Part shown: one piece after another, positions 1-7,404 of the stretch | How the letters are laid out: every line of letters starts with the position of its first letter | Numbering within the stretch: the first letter of the stretch is position 1 | NCBI GenBank assembly: GCA_013698135.1 | Contig: JACCVM010000205.1 | Location: 1-17,970 of the forward strand | Origin: Euzebyaceae bacterium | GTDB lineage: Bacteria; Actinomycetota; Nitriliruptoria; Euzebyales; Egibacteraceae | DNA: 17,970 bases | Reading direction: 5' to 3' | Position numbers and translations under genes: made by a program | Notes under the pieces: generated by a model | Told to the model about the DNA's origin: nothing | The model's input: the letters and a program-made list of their open reading frames with translations, nothing else | Databases searched by the model: none

Positions 1-38
1 AGACGCTCAAGCGCGTGCTCGAGGCCAGCGAACGATAG
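1..38 (+). CDS. C-terminal tail of an unidentified gene (partial)
   Basis: The third frame is open from the window edge and reads TLKRVLEASER before a TAG stop at 36-38. The composition suits a helical C-terminus, and the gene would be convergent with glycerol kinase. Eleven codons are too few to identify a family, and chance openness cannot be excluded. Confidence 0.35.
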   Translation, partial: TLKRVLEASER

Positions 39-51
39 TCCTGGTCACCGC

Positions 52-66
52 TCCCCGGCCTGGGGG
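52..66. terminator. Weak hairpin between convergent genes
   Basis: CCCC (53-56) and GGGG (62-65) can pair around a 5-nt loop, between the stop at 38 and the glpK stop at 130. No T-tract follows on either strand, so its role as a bidirectional terminator is inferred from position only. The rest of 39-129 shows nothing else clear. Confidence 0.2.
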
Positions 67-129
67 TTCCGCCCGCATGGCAGGGCATAGTCCGCCGATA
101 CCAGCTCCGCCTTGTGGCTGCGACAGCAC

Positions 130-1617
130 TCAGTCGGTGGCCCAGGCGAGGCTGCGCTGCACCGCTTGGCGCCAGCGGGCCTGGCGGGCGTCGCGCTCGG
201 CGGTCTCCATCATCGGATCGAAACGACGGTCCAGCTGCCAGACGGCGGCCAGCTCGTCGGTCGACGCCCAGACCCCCGCACCGAGTCCGGCGAGGAAACC
301 AGCCCCCATCGCGGTGGTCTCGGCAACCGTGGGCCGCAGCACCGGCACCCCGAGCAGGTCTGCCTGGAACTGGCACAGCAGATCCATCGCCGAGGCGCCG
401 CCGTCGACGCGCAGCGCTTCAAGCGCAAGCCCCGAGTCGACCTGCATCACCTCCAGCACGTCGCGGGTCTGGTAGGCCATCGCCTCGACGACCGCCCTGG
501 CCAGGTGCGCTGCGGTGGTGCCCCGCGTGATCCCCACCAGGGTGCCGCGCGCGTACGGGTCCCAGTGCGGCGCGCCGAGGCCGGTGAAGGCGGGGACCAG
601 GAACAGGTCGCCGGTCTCATCGACCTTGGCGGCCAGCGGTCCGGTCTCTGCGGCCTCGCCGATGATGCCGAGGCCGTCGCGCAGCCACTGCACCGCGGAG
701 CCGGTGGCGAAGATCGACCCTTCGAGGGCGTAGACCAGCCCGTCGCCGAGGTCCCACGCCACCGTGGTCAGCAGCCGCTGCGACGCCACCGCCCGCGAGC
801 CGGTGTTGAGGAGCACGAAGCTGCCGGTGCCGTAGGTGTTCTTGGAGGTTCCGGCCTGCCAGCAGCCCTGCCCGAACAACGCCGCCTGCTGGTCGCCGGC
901 GACGCCGCTGATGGGAATCGCGGCGCCGAAGAACACGTCGGGGTCGGTGGTCCCGAAGTCACCGGTGTTGGGGCGCACCTCGGGCAGCCCGGCCGCCGGT
1001 ACGCCCACCAGGTCGCAAAGCTCATCGCTCCATGACCCGGCGTAGATGTCGAACAGCATCGTCCGCGAGGCGTTTGCGGGGTCGGTGGCGTGGACCCGCC
1101 CGCCGGTCAGCTTGGCGACCACCCAGCTGTCCACCGTGCCGAACGCCAGGTCACCGCGTTCGGCCCGGTCCCGCAGCCCGCCTGACTCCAGCAGCCACTC
1201 CAGCTTGGTGGCGGTGAAGTAGGCGTCGATGACCAGCCCCGTGCGTGAGCGGACGAGGTCGACGTGGCCGGCGTCGCGCAGCTCGTCACAGCGCCGGGCG
1301 GTGCGCCGGTCCTGCCACACCATGGCGCGGTGGACCGGCTGGAGCCGAGCGCGGTCCCACACCACCGCGGTCTCGCGCTGGTTGGAGATGCCCAGCGCGG
1401 CCAGGCGGCCGGCGTCGGTGCCAGAGGCGCGCAGCGCCTGGCCGCAGGCGGCGATCACCGCCGACCAGATTTCGTCGGGGTCGTGCTCCACCCAACCGGG
1501 CCGCGGGAAGTGCTGGGGGAACTCGGCGTAGCCACGCGCCAGCACCGTGGCGCGCTCGTCGATCACCAGCGCCGTCACGCCGCTGGTGCCGGCGTCCATC
1601 GCGAGCATCCTGGCCAC
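130..1617 (-). CDS. glpK: Glycerol kinase
   Basis: This FGGY-family kinase phosphorylates glycerol with ATP to sn-glycerol 3-phosphate in the cytoplasm, the entry step of glycerol use. At 495 aa it has the usual family length. The N-terminal phosphate-binding motif (MDAGTSGVTALVID), the substrate segment ISNQRETAVVWDR, and the signature GDQQAALFGQGCWQAG followed by KNTYGTGSFVLLNTG are all present, as is DGGASAMDLLCQFQADLLG near the C-terminus. The start is GTG at 1617, preceded by GGGAG at 8-nt spacing; ATG codons at positions 4 and 7 of the protein lie too close to the active-site strand. It is divergent from pfkA with 76 bp between them. No glpF or glpD is visible in the window. No truncation or missing motif was seen. 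Confidence 0.97.
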   Translation of the reverse strand: MARMLAMDAGTSGVTALVIDERATVLARGYAEFPQHFPRPGWVEHDPDEIWSAVIAACGQALRASGTDAGRLAALGISNQRETAVVWDRARLQPVHRAMVWQDRRTARRCDELRDAGHVDLVRSRTGLVIDAYFTATKLEWLLESGGLRDRAERGDLAFGTVDSWVVAKLTGGRVHATDPANASRTMLFDIYAGSWSDELCDLVGVPAAGLPEVRPNTGDFGTTDPDVFFGAAIPISGVAGDQQAALFGQGCWQAGTSKNTYGTGSFVLLNTGSRAVASQRLLTTVAWDLGDGLVYALEGSIFATGSAVQWLRDGLGIIGEAAETGPLAAKVDETGDLFLVPAFTGLGAPHWDPYARGTLVGITRGTTAAHLARAVVEAMAYQTRDVLEVMQVDSGLALEALRVDGGASAMDLLCQFQADLLGVPVLRPTVAETTAMGAGFLAGLGAGVWASTDELAAVWQLDRRFDPMMETAERDARQARWRQAVQRSLAWATD

Positions 1618-1655
1618 GTCCGTGCTCCCGTCGCTGCCTGCATCGGTGGCTCGCG

Positions 1656-1661
1656 AGTGTA
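1656..1661 (-). promoter_or_regulatory. Candidate -10 box of glpK
   Basis: TACACT reads on the minus strand 38 nt before the GTG start and fits the TANNNT consensus. No convincing -35 hexamer lies 16-18 bp upstream. Confidence 0.35.
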
Positions 1662-1681
1662 GGTAGGCCAGGCGACCCGCT

Positions 1682-1687
1682 TAGGAT
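1682..1687 (+). promoter_or_regulatory. Candidate -10 box of pfkA (leaderless-type)
   Basis: TAGGAT lies 6 nt before the GTG at 1694, so transcription from it would begin at or beside the start codon. The AGGA inside the same box could instead act as a ribosome-binding site, so the reading is ambiguous. Confidence 0.4.
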
Positions 1688-1693
1688 GCCCGC

Positions 1694-2731
1694 GTGGTGA
1701 CGCGAATCGGAGTGCTCACGGGCGGCGGCGACTGCCCTGGGCTCAACGCCGTCATCCGCGCGATCGTCCGGCGTGGCGACGACGAGCACAACACCGTCGC
1801 CGTCGGCTTCCGCAACGGTTGGCAGGGGGTGCTGGAGGGCAACCCGCAGCAGCTGACCCGCGACTCGACCCGCGGGATCCTCCACCGCGGCGGCACGATC
1901 CTCGGCACCAGTCGCGTCAACCCGGTCGACAGCCCGTCCGGACCCGAGAGGATCGCCGAGACACTTGAGGTCCACCAGCTGTCGGGGCTGATCGTCATCG
2001 GTGGCGAAGGCACCCTGTCGGCCGCGCGACGGCTGTCCGACGACCACGGGATCCCCGTCGTCGGTGTGCCCAAGACCATCGACAACGATCTCGGCGGCAC
2101 CCAGTTCACGATCGGCTTCTCCACCGCGCTGGACGTGGCCACGGAAGCCGTCGACCGCCTGCATTCCACCGCCGAGAGCCACAACCGGGTGATGCTGCTG
2201 GAGGTGATGGGCCGCCACGTCGGCTGGATCGCCACCTACGCCGGCATCGCCGGCGGCGCCGACGCCATCCTCATCCCCGAGCAGCCGTTCCACATCGACC
2301 GCATCTGCCGGCACCTCAAGCGCCGGCACGGGTCGGGGCGGACCTTCTCCATCGTCGTGGTCGCCGAGGGCGCCGTTCCCGCCGCGGGCACGCTGGACCT
2401 GCCCGACTACGAGCACGACGAGTTCGGGCGGCCGATTCTCGGCGGCATCGCCAACTTCTTGGGCCCGCAGATCGAGCAGCGCACCGGCTTCTCCACCCGG
2501 GTGACAATCCTGGGCCACGTGCAGCGAGGTGGTACGCCCAACGCCTTCGACCGGGTGCTCGGTTCCAGCATGGGCGTCGCCGCCGTCGACTGCGCGGCCA
2601 CCGGCATGTGGGGCCGCATGGTGGCGATGCGCGGCAACGCCATCGTTCCGGTCGCCTTGGAGGAAGCGACCCGTGAGCTCAAGCGCGTGCCGACCGGCAT
2701 GTACCAGGTGGCCGAGGTCTTCTTTGGTTGA
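1694..2731 (+). CDS. pfkA: 6-phosphofructokinase (group III type, probably ATP-dependent)
   Basis: It phosphorylates fructose 6-phosphate to fructose 1,6-bisphosphate, the committed step of glycolysis. At 345 aa it has the length of actinobacterial group III enzymes. Visible motifs are GGGDCPGLNAVIRA (10-23) for nucleotide binding, GGEGT (103-107), the catalytic loop PKTIDND (126-132) and MGRHVGWIA (172-180) for fructose 6-phosphate. The residue matching E. coli Gly104 is Gly106, which favours ATP, while Lys127 replaces the Gly124 of classical ATP enzymes. A second GTG directly follows the first, so the start could be 1694 or 1697. It heads an overlapping operon with the GNAT and ltaE genes; its stop lies inside the next reading frame. 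Confidence 0.95.
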   Translation: MVTRIGVLTGGGDCPGLNAVIRAIVRRGDDEHNTVAVGFRNGWQGVLEGNPQQLTRDSTRGILHRGGTILGTSRVNPVDSPSGPERIAETLEVHQLSGLIVIGGEGTLSAARRLSDDHGIPVVGVPKTIDNDLGGTQFTIGFSTALDVATEAVDRLHSTAESHNRVMLLEVMGRHVGWIATYAGIAGGADAILIPEQPFHIDRICRHLKRRHGSGRTFSIVVVAEGAVPAAGTLDLPDYEHDEFGRPILGGIANFLGPQIEQRTGFSTRVTILGHVQRGGTPNAFDRVLGSSMGVAAVDCAATGMWGRMVAMRGNAIVPVALEEATRELKRVPTGMYQVAEVFFG

Positions 2732-3137
2732 GCTGCGGGTCGGCAACGAACTTGATCTGGACGTGGTGACAGACGTCTACCGCGACTCGACGCTGGGCGA
2801 GCGTCGGCCGGTCGACGACCGCGAGCGGATGCGGACGATGCTGGCCAACGCCAACCTCGTGGTGACCGCCTGGGACGCAGACGCCATGGTCGGCATCGCG
2901 CGGTCGCTGTCGGACTTCGCCTACGCCACCTACCTGTCCGACCTTGCGGTCCGCCGTTCCTATCAGCGCCGGGGCGTCGGCAAGGCGCTGATCGCCCGCA
3001 TCCAGCAGGAGGGCGGCGCCGCCCGGATCATCCTGTTGGCTGCGCCCGCGGCGGCGGATTACTACCCCCGCATCGGCCTGCGCCGGCACGACTCGGCGTG
3101 GTGCCTGTGGCCCGACGAGGCGGTGACCGCCCCGTGA
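2724..3137 (+). CDS. GNAT-family N-acetyltransferase
   Basis: A 137-aa protein with the size and order of a single GNAT domain. The acetyl-CoA binding motif A is clear: the strand YLSDLAVRRSY followed by QRRGVGKALIARIQ, matching the Q/R-x-x-G-x-G/A signature. A typical C-terminal segment, DYYPRIGLRRHDSAW, follows. The substrate cannot be predicted. I chose TTG at 2724 because it gives a complete N-terminal strand (VELRVGNEL) and overlaps the pfkA stop by 8 bp, consistent with translational coupling; no ATG or GTG is available before codon 14 or so. Its TGA stop overlaps the ltaE start (GTGA). The frame remains open upstream inside pfkA, but that part does not look like protein. Confidence 0.83.
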   Translation: MVELRVGNELDLDVVTDVYRDSTLGERRPVDDRERMRTMLANANLVVTAWDADAMVGIARSLSDFAYATYLSDLAVRRSYQRRGVGKALIARIQQEGGAARIILLAAPAAADYYPRIGLRRHDSAWCLWPDEAVTAP

Positions 3138-4153
3138 TCGACCTGCGCAGCGACACCGTCACCAAGCCGACGCCTGAAATGCGGCGGGCGATGGCCGATG
3201 CCGAGGTCGGCGACGACGTCTACGGCGAAGATCCAACGATCCTGCGGCTGCAGGATCGCACCGCCGAGCTGTTCGGGCGCGAGGCGGCCCTGCTGTGCCC
3301 CAGCGGCGTCATGTGCAACCAGCTGTGGCTGCGGGTGCTGGCTCGGCCCGCCACCGAGGTGGTCATCGAGGCCGACGCGCACATCGTCAACTACGAAGCC
3401 GGCGCTGGAGCGCTGTTGGCCGGAGTGCAGTTCCGCACCCTCGCCGCTCCCTACGGGCTGCTGAGCGCTGACGACGTGGCGGGCGCCCTGCGTGCGGACA
3501 TCTTCCCCCTGACCCCAACGTCGCTGGTGTGCGTCGAGCAGACGCACAACCGCCGCGGCGGCACGGTCTATCCGCAGTCCCAGCTGGAAGGGATCCGCGA
3601 CGTCTGTGCGGACGCCGGCGTGCCGCTGTACATGGACGGTGCCCGGGTGTTCAACGCCAGCGTCGCGTCGGGGGTCGGCCTCGACGTCTACGGCGGCATG
3701 GTCAGCGGGCTGATGTGCTGCGTGTCCAAGGCGCTGGGTGCCCCCGTCGGCTCGCTGATGGTCGGCGACGCCGACGCGATCGACGAGGCCAAGCTGTGGC
3801 GCCGGCGCTATGGCGGAGCGATGCGCCAGGCGGGCGTCATCGCCGCGGCGGGACTGCTGGCGCTGGACCGCGTCGAACGCCTGGCCGACGACCACGCCAA
3901 CGCCCGGCTCCTGGCCGAGGCCGCGGCCGAAACGCATCCCGACGGCGTCGACCTGCAGCAGGTCGAGACCAACATCGTCTATGTCGAGGACGTCGACTCG
4001 GCACTGGTGTGCGTCGGTCTCCGCGAGCAGGGGGTGCTGGCCGGGGCGATGGATCGGCGCACCGTGCGGCTCGTCACCCACCCCGACGTCACTGCCGACG
4101 ACTGCCGGCGTGCGGCCGCGGCGCTGCGATCGGTGCTCGCGGAGCAGCGGTGA
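3134..4153 (+). CDS. ltaE: Low-specificity L-threonine aldolase
   Basis: A PLP-dependent, fold-type I enzyme that cleaves L-threonine or L-allo-threonine to glycine and acetaldehyde in the cytoplasm. The 339-aa product begins with the family hallmark IDLRSDTVTKPTPEMRRAM. It has EVGDDVYGEDPT, MDGARVFNA (Asp168, expected to contact the pyridine nitrogen) and SKALGAPVGS with the predicted Schiff-base Lys199. The true start is GTG 3134, not an in-frame codon at 3098: the homology begins there and the GTG overlaps the GNAT stop by 4 bp. The 3' end overlaps a second GTG (4150) that opens a broken reading frame. Glycine made here could feed ThiO about 4 kb downstream, but nothing in the sequence links the two. 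Confidence 0.95.
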   Translation: MIDLRSDTVTKPTPEMRRAMADAEVGDDVYGEDPTILRLQDRTAELFGREAALLCPSGVMCNQLWLRVLARPATEVVIEADAHIVNYEAGAGALLAGVQFRTLAAPYGLLSADDVAGALRADIFPLTPTSLVCVEQTHNRRGGTVYPQSQLEGIRDVCADAGVPLYMDGARVFNASVASGVGLDVYGGMVSGLMCCVSKALGAPVGSLMVGDADAIDEAKLWRRRYGGAMRQAGVIAAAGLLALDRVERLADDHANARLLAEAAAETHPDGVDLQQVETNIVYVEDVDSALVCVGLREQGVLAGAMDRRTVRLVTHPDVTADDCRRAAAALRSVLAEQR

Positions 4154-4197
4154 GCCGCACCGTCCTGATCCTCGGCGGTCAGCTGCCGGGCTGCTAG
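4150..4197 (+). pseudogene. 5' remnant of a probable photolyase-related gene
   Basis: A GTG overlapping the ltaE stop as GTGA opens 15 codons reading MSRTVLILGGQLPGC, then TAG. The start resembles that of photolyase/cryptochrome-related flavoproteins, which typically open with a LxLGDQL motif; here Asp is replaced by Gly. The coupled start suggests a once genuine fourth operon gene. No continuation was seen in any frame before the two palindromic repeats that begin 14 bp later. The assignment rests on about eight residues and could be coincidental. Confidence 0.4.
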
Positions 4198-4211
4198 CCC
4201 CGGATGGGCAA

Positions 4212-4251
4212 TCGTGTGCGTCGGGCCGCGTGGGCGGCGGAATCCGCACAC
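4212..4251. repeat. 40-bp palindromic repeat, copy 1
   Basis: This 40-bp element starts TCGTGTGCG and ends CGCACAC, forming a perfect 7-bp terminal inverted pair (GTGTGCG/CGCACAC). It matches copy 2 at 37 of 40 positions. It lies in the convergent gap between the ltaE operon and the EamA gene, a usual place for REP-like elements or bidirectional terminators. No transposase or T-tract is nearby. Confidence 0.75.
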
Positions 4252-4270
4252 AGTTGCGGCGGCACAGGAG

Positions 4271-4310
4271 TCGTGTGCGTCCGCCCGCGTGGGCGGCGGA
4301 ATCTGCACAC
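4271..4310. repeat. 40-bp palindromic repeat, copy 2
   Basis: This is the direct repeat of copy 1, 19 bp further on. Its outer arms pair with one G-T wobble, and it has an additional inner stem CCGCCC/GGGCGG around the loop GCGT, which the substitutions in copy 1 spoil. The element therefore resembles a nested hairpin. The remaining 74 bp up to the EamA stop show nothing definite. Confidence 0.75.
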
Positions 4311-4384
4311 GATGGCGGAGAGGACGGTGTTGTCACGCCGGCCATCGCGCGGCCCGATGGCGCGCCGCAGTCACGCCTCGGCGA

Positions 4385-5269
4385 TTAGCCCGCCAAGCCG
4401 TCGAGGCGACGCGGATCACCCTCGCCAGGCGGAGCGGCCAGCGGCCCGCCGCCGCGCAGCTCGGCAATAAGCATGCCGGCGAGGATGCAGGCACAGCCGA
4501 CCCAACCGCGCCCGGTCAGCCGTTCACTCAACAGCAGGAAACCGAACAGCCCCGCGAAGACCGGTTCCATCGTCAGGATGACCGCGGTCCGCGTTGGCGG
4601 GATGTGGCGCTGCGCGGCGGTCTGGATCAGGAAGGCCGCCGCGCTGGCCAGCAACGACGTCACCGCGACGGCCGCTACGACCCCGCCGTCCCAGCGCACC
4701 GGCACACGGCCGAGCTCCAGCGTTGCGGCCATCGTGGTGTGCAGGGCACCCGCGACCAGCAGCTGCACGGCGGTCAGCGCTACCGGGTCGTGGCGCGCCG
4801 ACCAGGCGCCCAATCCCACGATGTGCGCGGCGAAGCTGATCGCACAACCGAGCACCAGCACGTCGCCGTAGCGCGGGACGAAGCCGTCGCCGAGACTGAT
4901 CAGCGCCAGCCCAACGGTGGCCAGGATCACGCCGCCAACGGCCGCTCCGCCCGGCGTCGAGCGCAGCAGCACCGCGGACAGCAGCGGCGTGAACACCACG
5001 AACATCCCGGTGACAAAGCCGGCGTTGCTCGCGGTGGTGTGCTGCAGGCCGATCGTCTGCAGGGCATAGCCGCCGAACAGCGCTGCGCCCAGCACCCCGC
5101 CATGACGCCACCCGGCGCTGCCGATGCGCCGGACGGACGGCAGCGCCACGGCGCTCAGGGCGACGCCTGCGAGCAGGAACCGGACACTGTTGAAGCTGTA
5201 CGGCGGCACGCGCTCGACCGCGGCCTTGACGACCGGGAAGGTGACGCCCCACACCGCCGTCACCGCCAC
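4385..5269 (-). CDS. EamA/DMT-superfamily transporter
   Basis: An integral membrane protein of about 294 aa with the two tandem EamA domains of drug/metabolite transporters, around ten hydrophobic helices. The first repeat opens with AVTAVWGVTFPVVKAAV and contains NSVRFLLAGVAL; the second ends with LTMEPVFAGLFGFLLLSERLTGRGWVGCACILAGML, the typical E-P and E-R-L-T signature. The substrate is unknown. The GTG at 5269 starts in the middle of what should be helix 1. The frame is open further upstream through RSGRWTYELALVAV, but the only plausible codon there is a CTG at 5305 overlapping the kinase stop (CTGA). The real protein may therefore be 12 residues longer, translated with the kinase. Confidence 0.88.
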   Translation of the reverse strand: MAVTAVWGVTFPVVKAAVERVPPYSFNSVRFLLAGVALSAVALPSVRRIGSAGWRHGGVLGAALFGGYALQTIGLQHTTASNAGFVTGMFVVFTPLLSAVLLRSTPGGAAVGGVILATVGLALISLGDGFVPRYGDVLVLGCAISFAAHIVGLGAWSARHDPVALTAVQLLVAGALHTTMAATLELGRVPVRWDGGVVAAVAVTSLLASAAAFLIQTAAQRHIPPTRTAVILTMEPVFAGLFGFLLLSERLTGRGWVGCACILAGMLIAELRGGGPLAAPPGEGDPRRLDGLAG

Positions 5270-5301
5270 GAGCGCCAGCTCGTAGGTCCAGCGGCCGGAT
5301 C

Positions 5302-7257
5302 TCAGCCTTCGGCCTCTTCGGCGGCCTGCGAGAACGTGTACAGGTCGACGCGGTCCTCGCGGCGAACCGTGGCGCCGGCCTCGGGAACCTGGGCCTCGAC
5401 GAGACCGAAGTCACCGCGGCGGAACGGACCGATCTGCGGCCGCGGCTGCTCGGTGATGGTCGCCCGCAAGGTCAGTGCCGCAAGGTCAGCCTGTGCCTGC
5501 CCGATCGGCTGACCGTTCACGTCGGGCATCGCAAAGTGCAGCGGACCCAGCGACACGGTGACCGCGACGCTCGTGTCCTTGTCGACGGTCCGTCCCGCCC
5601 TGACGTCCTGGCGCACGACCGTGCCGAGCTCTGGGAACCGGTCGCTGTAAGCCTGCGTGACCGATGCCCGCAGCTTCGCTTTCCGCAGGGCGGTGACCGC
5701 CTCGTCGCGCGGCAGACCACGGATCTTGGGCACCTCGACCTGTTCGATGCCCTTGGAGACGGTCAGGGCCAGGTTCCCGCCCGCGTCGACCGTGGTGCCG
5801 GCGTCCGGTGACGCGGCGATGACCCGGCCGGTGGCGACCGTGTCGGAGAACCGTTCGCGGACTTCCACTTCGAAGGCATAGGGCGCCGCCGACAGCAGCT
5901 CGACCGCCTGCCGGCGAGTTCCGCTGACGACATCCGGCACGCTGACCGAGGCCGGGCCACGCGAAACGACCACGGCGACCACGCCTCCGCGACGCAACGG
6001 CGAGCCGGGGTCGGGACTTTGGTCGAGCACCGTGCCCGCCGGCGCCGACAGGTGGTAGCGGCGTGCCTCCAGCTCGGCGGTCATGCCCTGGGCGGCCAGC
6101 GTGTCGTCGACCGCGGCCTTGGTGGCGCCGCCCAGATCCGGGACGTGCTGTACGGGGGCCAGTACCCAGTTCCACACGCCCGCAGCGGTCGCGGCAGCCA
6201 CCAGCAGCAGGGCGACGAGCAGCAGGAAGGGACGGCGCGGTCGCCGACGGCGCCGGCCGGGGGCTGCAACCGCTCCGGCCGCGCCACCCCCTGTCGTGGT
6301 CGTCACGGCCGTGGCCTCGGTGGCCGGCGACGACGCCGGGATCACGACCGTGTCGTCGGCATCTGCGGCGGCCGGAACCGTCACCGGCGAGGGCCCGCCC
6401 GGCACGGCCTCGCGCAGCGCCGTCGCCAGCGCCGCCATGTCGGGATAGCGCTTCGCCGGCTGCACCGCCGTCGCCTTGGCCACAACCCGGTCCAGGGGCC
6501 GCGGCACGTCGGTGACGTAGCGACTGGGCGGCGGCACCGGCTCGCGGGCGTGGCGCACGGCGACCGCCATGGGGCTGTCCGCCGGCAAGGACTTTCGTCC
6601 GGTGAGCAACTCGAAGATGAGCACCCCGACCGCGTACTGGTCGGTGCGGTCGGTGGCTTCGTGGCCGTCGACGATCTCGGGTGCCATGTAGTGGACGCTG
6701 CCGATCAGCGTGCCGGTGGCGGTGTGGCTGGTGGCCGCCGCGGCCCTGGCGATCCCGAAATCGGCGACCTTGGGTGTGCCGCCAGCGGCCACGAGGATGT
6801 TCTCGGGCTTGATGTCACGGTGGACGACATTGTTGGCGTGCGCGCGGGCCAGCGCGTCGCACACCGGCCCGGCGATCGCGAGCATCTCGGCGGGAGGCAG
6901 GCGCCCCCGGCGGTCGAGCAGCTCGCGCACGGATGGCCCGTCCACCAGCTCCATCACGATGTAGGGCAGTTCGGCCACGCCCTGATCGAACACGTTGACG
7001 ATGCAGGGATGCAGCAGCGACGCCGCGTTGCGGGCCTCGGTGCGGAACCGGGCCAGGAACGAAGGGTCGTGGGCCAGGTGGGGATGCAGCACCTTCACGG
7101 CCACGTTGCGGTCCAGCGACTCGTCGTGCGCGCGATAGATCGTGGCCATGCCACCGGCGCCGATGCGCGCGGTCATGCGGTAGCGGCCACCGAGCAGCGC
7201 ACCCACCGCAATGGGCCCGGCACCGGCGACGAATTCCGTATCTGGCGCTGGGTTCAT
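5302..7257 (-). CDS. PASTA-domain serine/threonine protein kinase (PknB-like)
   Basis: A membrane-anchored receptor kinase of 651 aa. The cytoplasmic kinase domain spans about 26-285, with Gly-rich loop IGAGGMATIY, VAVKVL (Lys55), HRDIKPEN (Asp148), DFGIA (Asp166) and GSVHYMAPE, so it should be catalytically active. An acidic, Thr/Ala-rich linker follows, then a basic stop (RRRRRPRRP), one helix at 343-363, and four extracellular PASTA repeats at about 370-434, 437-502, 506-570 and 575-642. PASTA domains bind peptidoglycan fragments or lipid II, and such kinases control cell-wall growth and division. None of the usual division neighbours (rodA, pbpA, pstP) is present, so this may be a secondary paralogue. 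ATG 7257 lacks an SD, with TAGACT just upstream. Confidence 0.95.
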   Translation of the reverse strand: MNPAPDTEFVAGAGPIAVGALLGGRYRMTARIGAGGMATIYRAHDESLDRNVAVKVLHPHLAHDPSFLARFRTEARNAASLLHPCIVNVFDQGVAELPYIVMELVDGPSVRELLDRRGRLPPAEMLAIAGPVCDALARAHANNVVHRDIKPENILVAAGGTPKVADFGIARAAAATSHTATGTLIGSVHYMAPEIVDGHEATDRTDQYAVGVLIFELLTGRKSLPADSPMAVAVRHAREPVPPPSRYVTDVPRPLDRVVAKATAVQPAKRYPDMAALATALREAVPGGPSPVTVPAAADADDTVVIPASSPATEATAVTTTTGGGAAGAVAAPGRRRRRPRRPFLLLVALLLVAAATAAGVWNWVLAPVQHVPDLGGATKAAVDDTLAAQGMTAELEARRYHLSAPAGTVLDQSPDPGSPLRRGGVVAVVVSRGPASVSVPDVVSGTRRQAVELLSAAPYAFEVEVRERFSDTVATGRVIAASPDAGTTVDAGGNLALTVSKGIEQVEVPKIRGLPRDEAVTALRKAKLRASVTQAYSDRFPELGTVVRQDVRAGRTVDKDTSVAVTVSLGPLHFAMPDVNGQPIGQAQADLAALTLRATITEQPRPQIGPFRRGDFGLVEAQVPEAGATVRREDRVDLYTFSQAAEEAEG

Positions 7258-7266
7258 GCCGCGGGG

Positions 7267-7272
7267 AGTCTA
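7267..7272 (-). promoter_or_regulatory. Candidate -10 box of the PASTA kinase (leaderless-type)
   Basis: TAGACT on the minus strand lies 9 nt before the kinase ATG, with no SD between them. Transcription would begin within a few bases of the start codon. Confidence 0.45.
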
Positions 7273-7316
7273 CGGTCGTCGCGGCGCCGGGCTCCGCAGG
7301 CGGCACGACGGTCCCT

Positions 7317-7382
7317 GCGCTACCGCTTCGCTACATGAGCGCGGCCCGTGCGCTAGCGCTTCGCTACATGAGCGAGGCCCGT
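7317..7382. repeat. Perfectly abutting 33-bp tandem duplication
   Basis: Unit 1 (7317-7349) and unit 2 (7350-7382) agree at 31 of 33 positions, with no spacer. Each contains GCTTCGCTACATGAGCG, including a short CGCT/AGCG palindrome. A degenerate third start, GCGCCTATGCTTCGC, follows at 7386 and holds the -10 box of the next gene. The units lie directly upstream of that promoter and 60 bp from the divergent kinase start. Confidence 0.85.
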
Positions 7383-7390
7383 CCCGCGCC

Positions 7391-7396
7391 TATGCT
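7391..7396 (+). promoter_or_regulatory. Candidate -10 box of the 7405 gene (leaderless-type)
   Basis: TATGCT lies 8 nt before the ATG at 7405. No SD is present, so a leaderless transcript is likely. No good -35 element is visible; the tandem repeat occupies that position. Confidence 0.45.
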
Positions 7397-7404
7397 TCGC
7401 GCCG

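Noticed and set aside
112..1035. 307-codon plus-strand frame opposite glycerol kinase
   Set aside because: It is antisense to a complete, motif-rich glpK and reads as low-complexity Arg/Gly/His sequence caused by high GC.
1286..2746. 486-codon minus-strand frame across glpK and pfkA
   Set aside because: It spans the divergent promoter region and is antisense to pfkA; composition is Arg/Gly/Asp/His-rich with no motif.
3062..4345. 427-codon minus-strand frame opposite ltaE
   Set aside because: Antisense shadow of ltaE; its N-terminal part merely translates the two palindromic repeats.
4150..4384. Insertion sequence with terminal inverted repeats
   Set aside because: The paired 40-bp elements are direct repeats, enclose only 19 bp and no transposase, and no target duplication is evident.
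4214..5512. 432-codon plus-strand frame over the EamA gene
   Set aside because: Antisense to a clear membrane transporter; Gln/Arg/His-rich and motif-free.
6019..7338. 439-codon plus-strand frame over the PASTA kinase
   Set aside because: Antisense to catalytic and membrane segments of the kinase; low-complexity composition.
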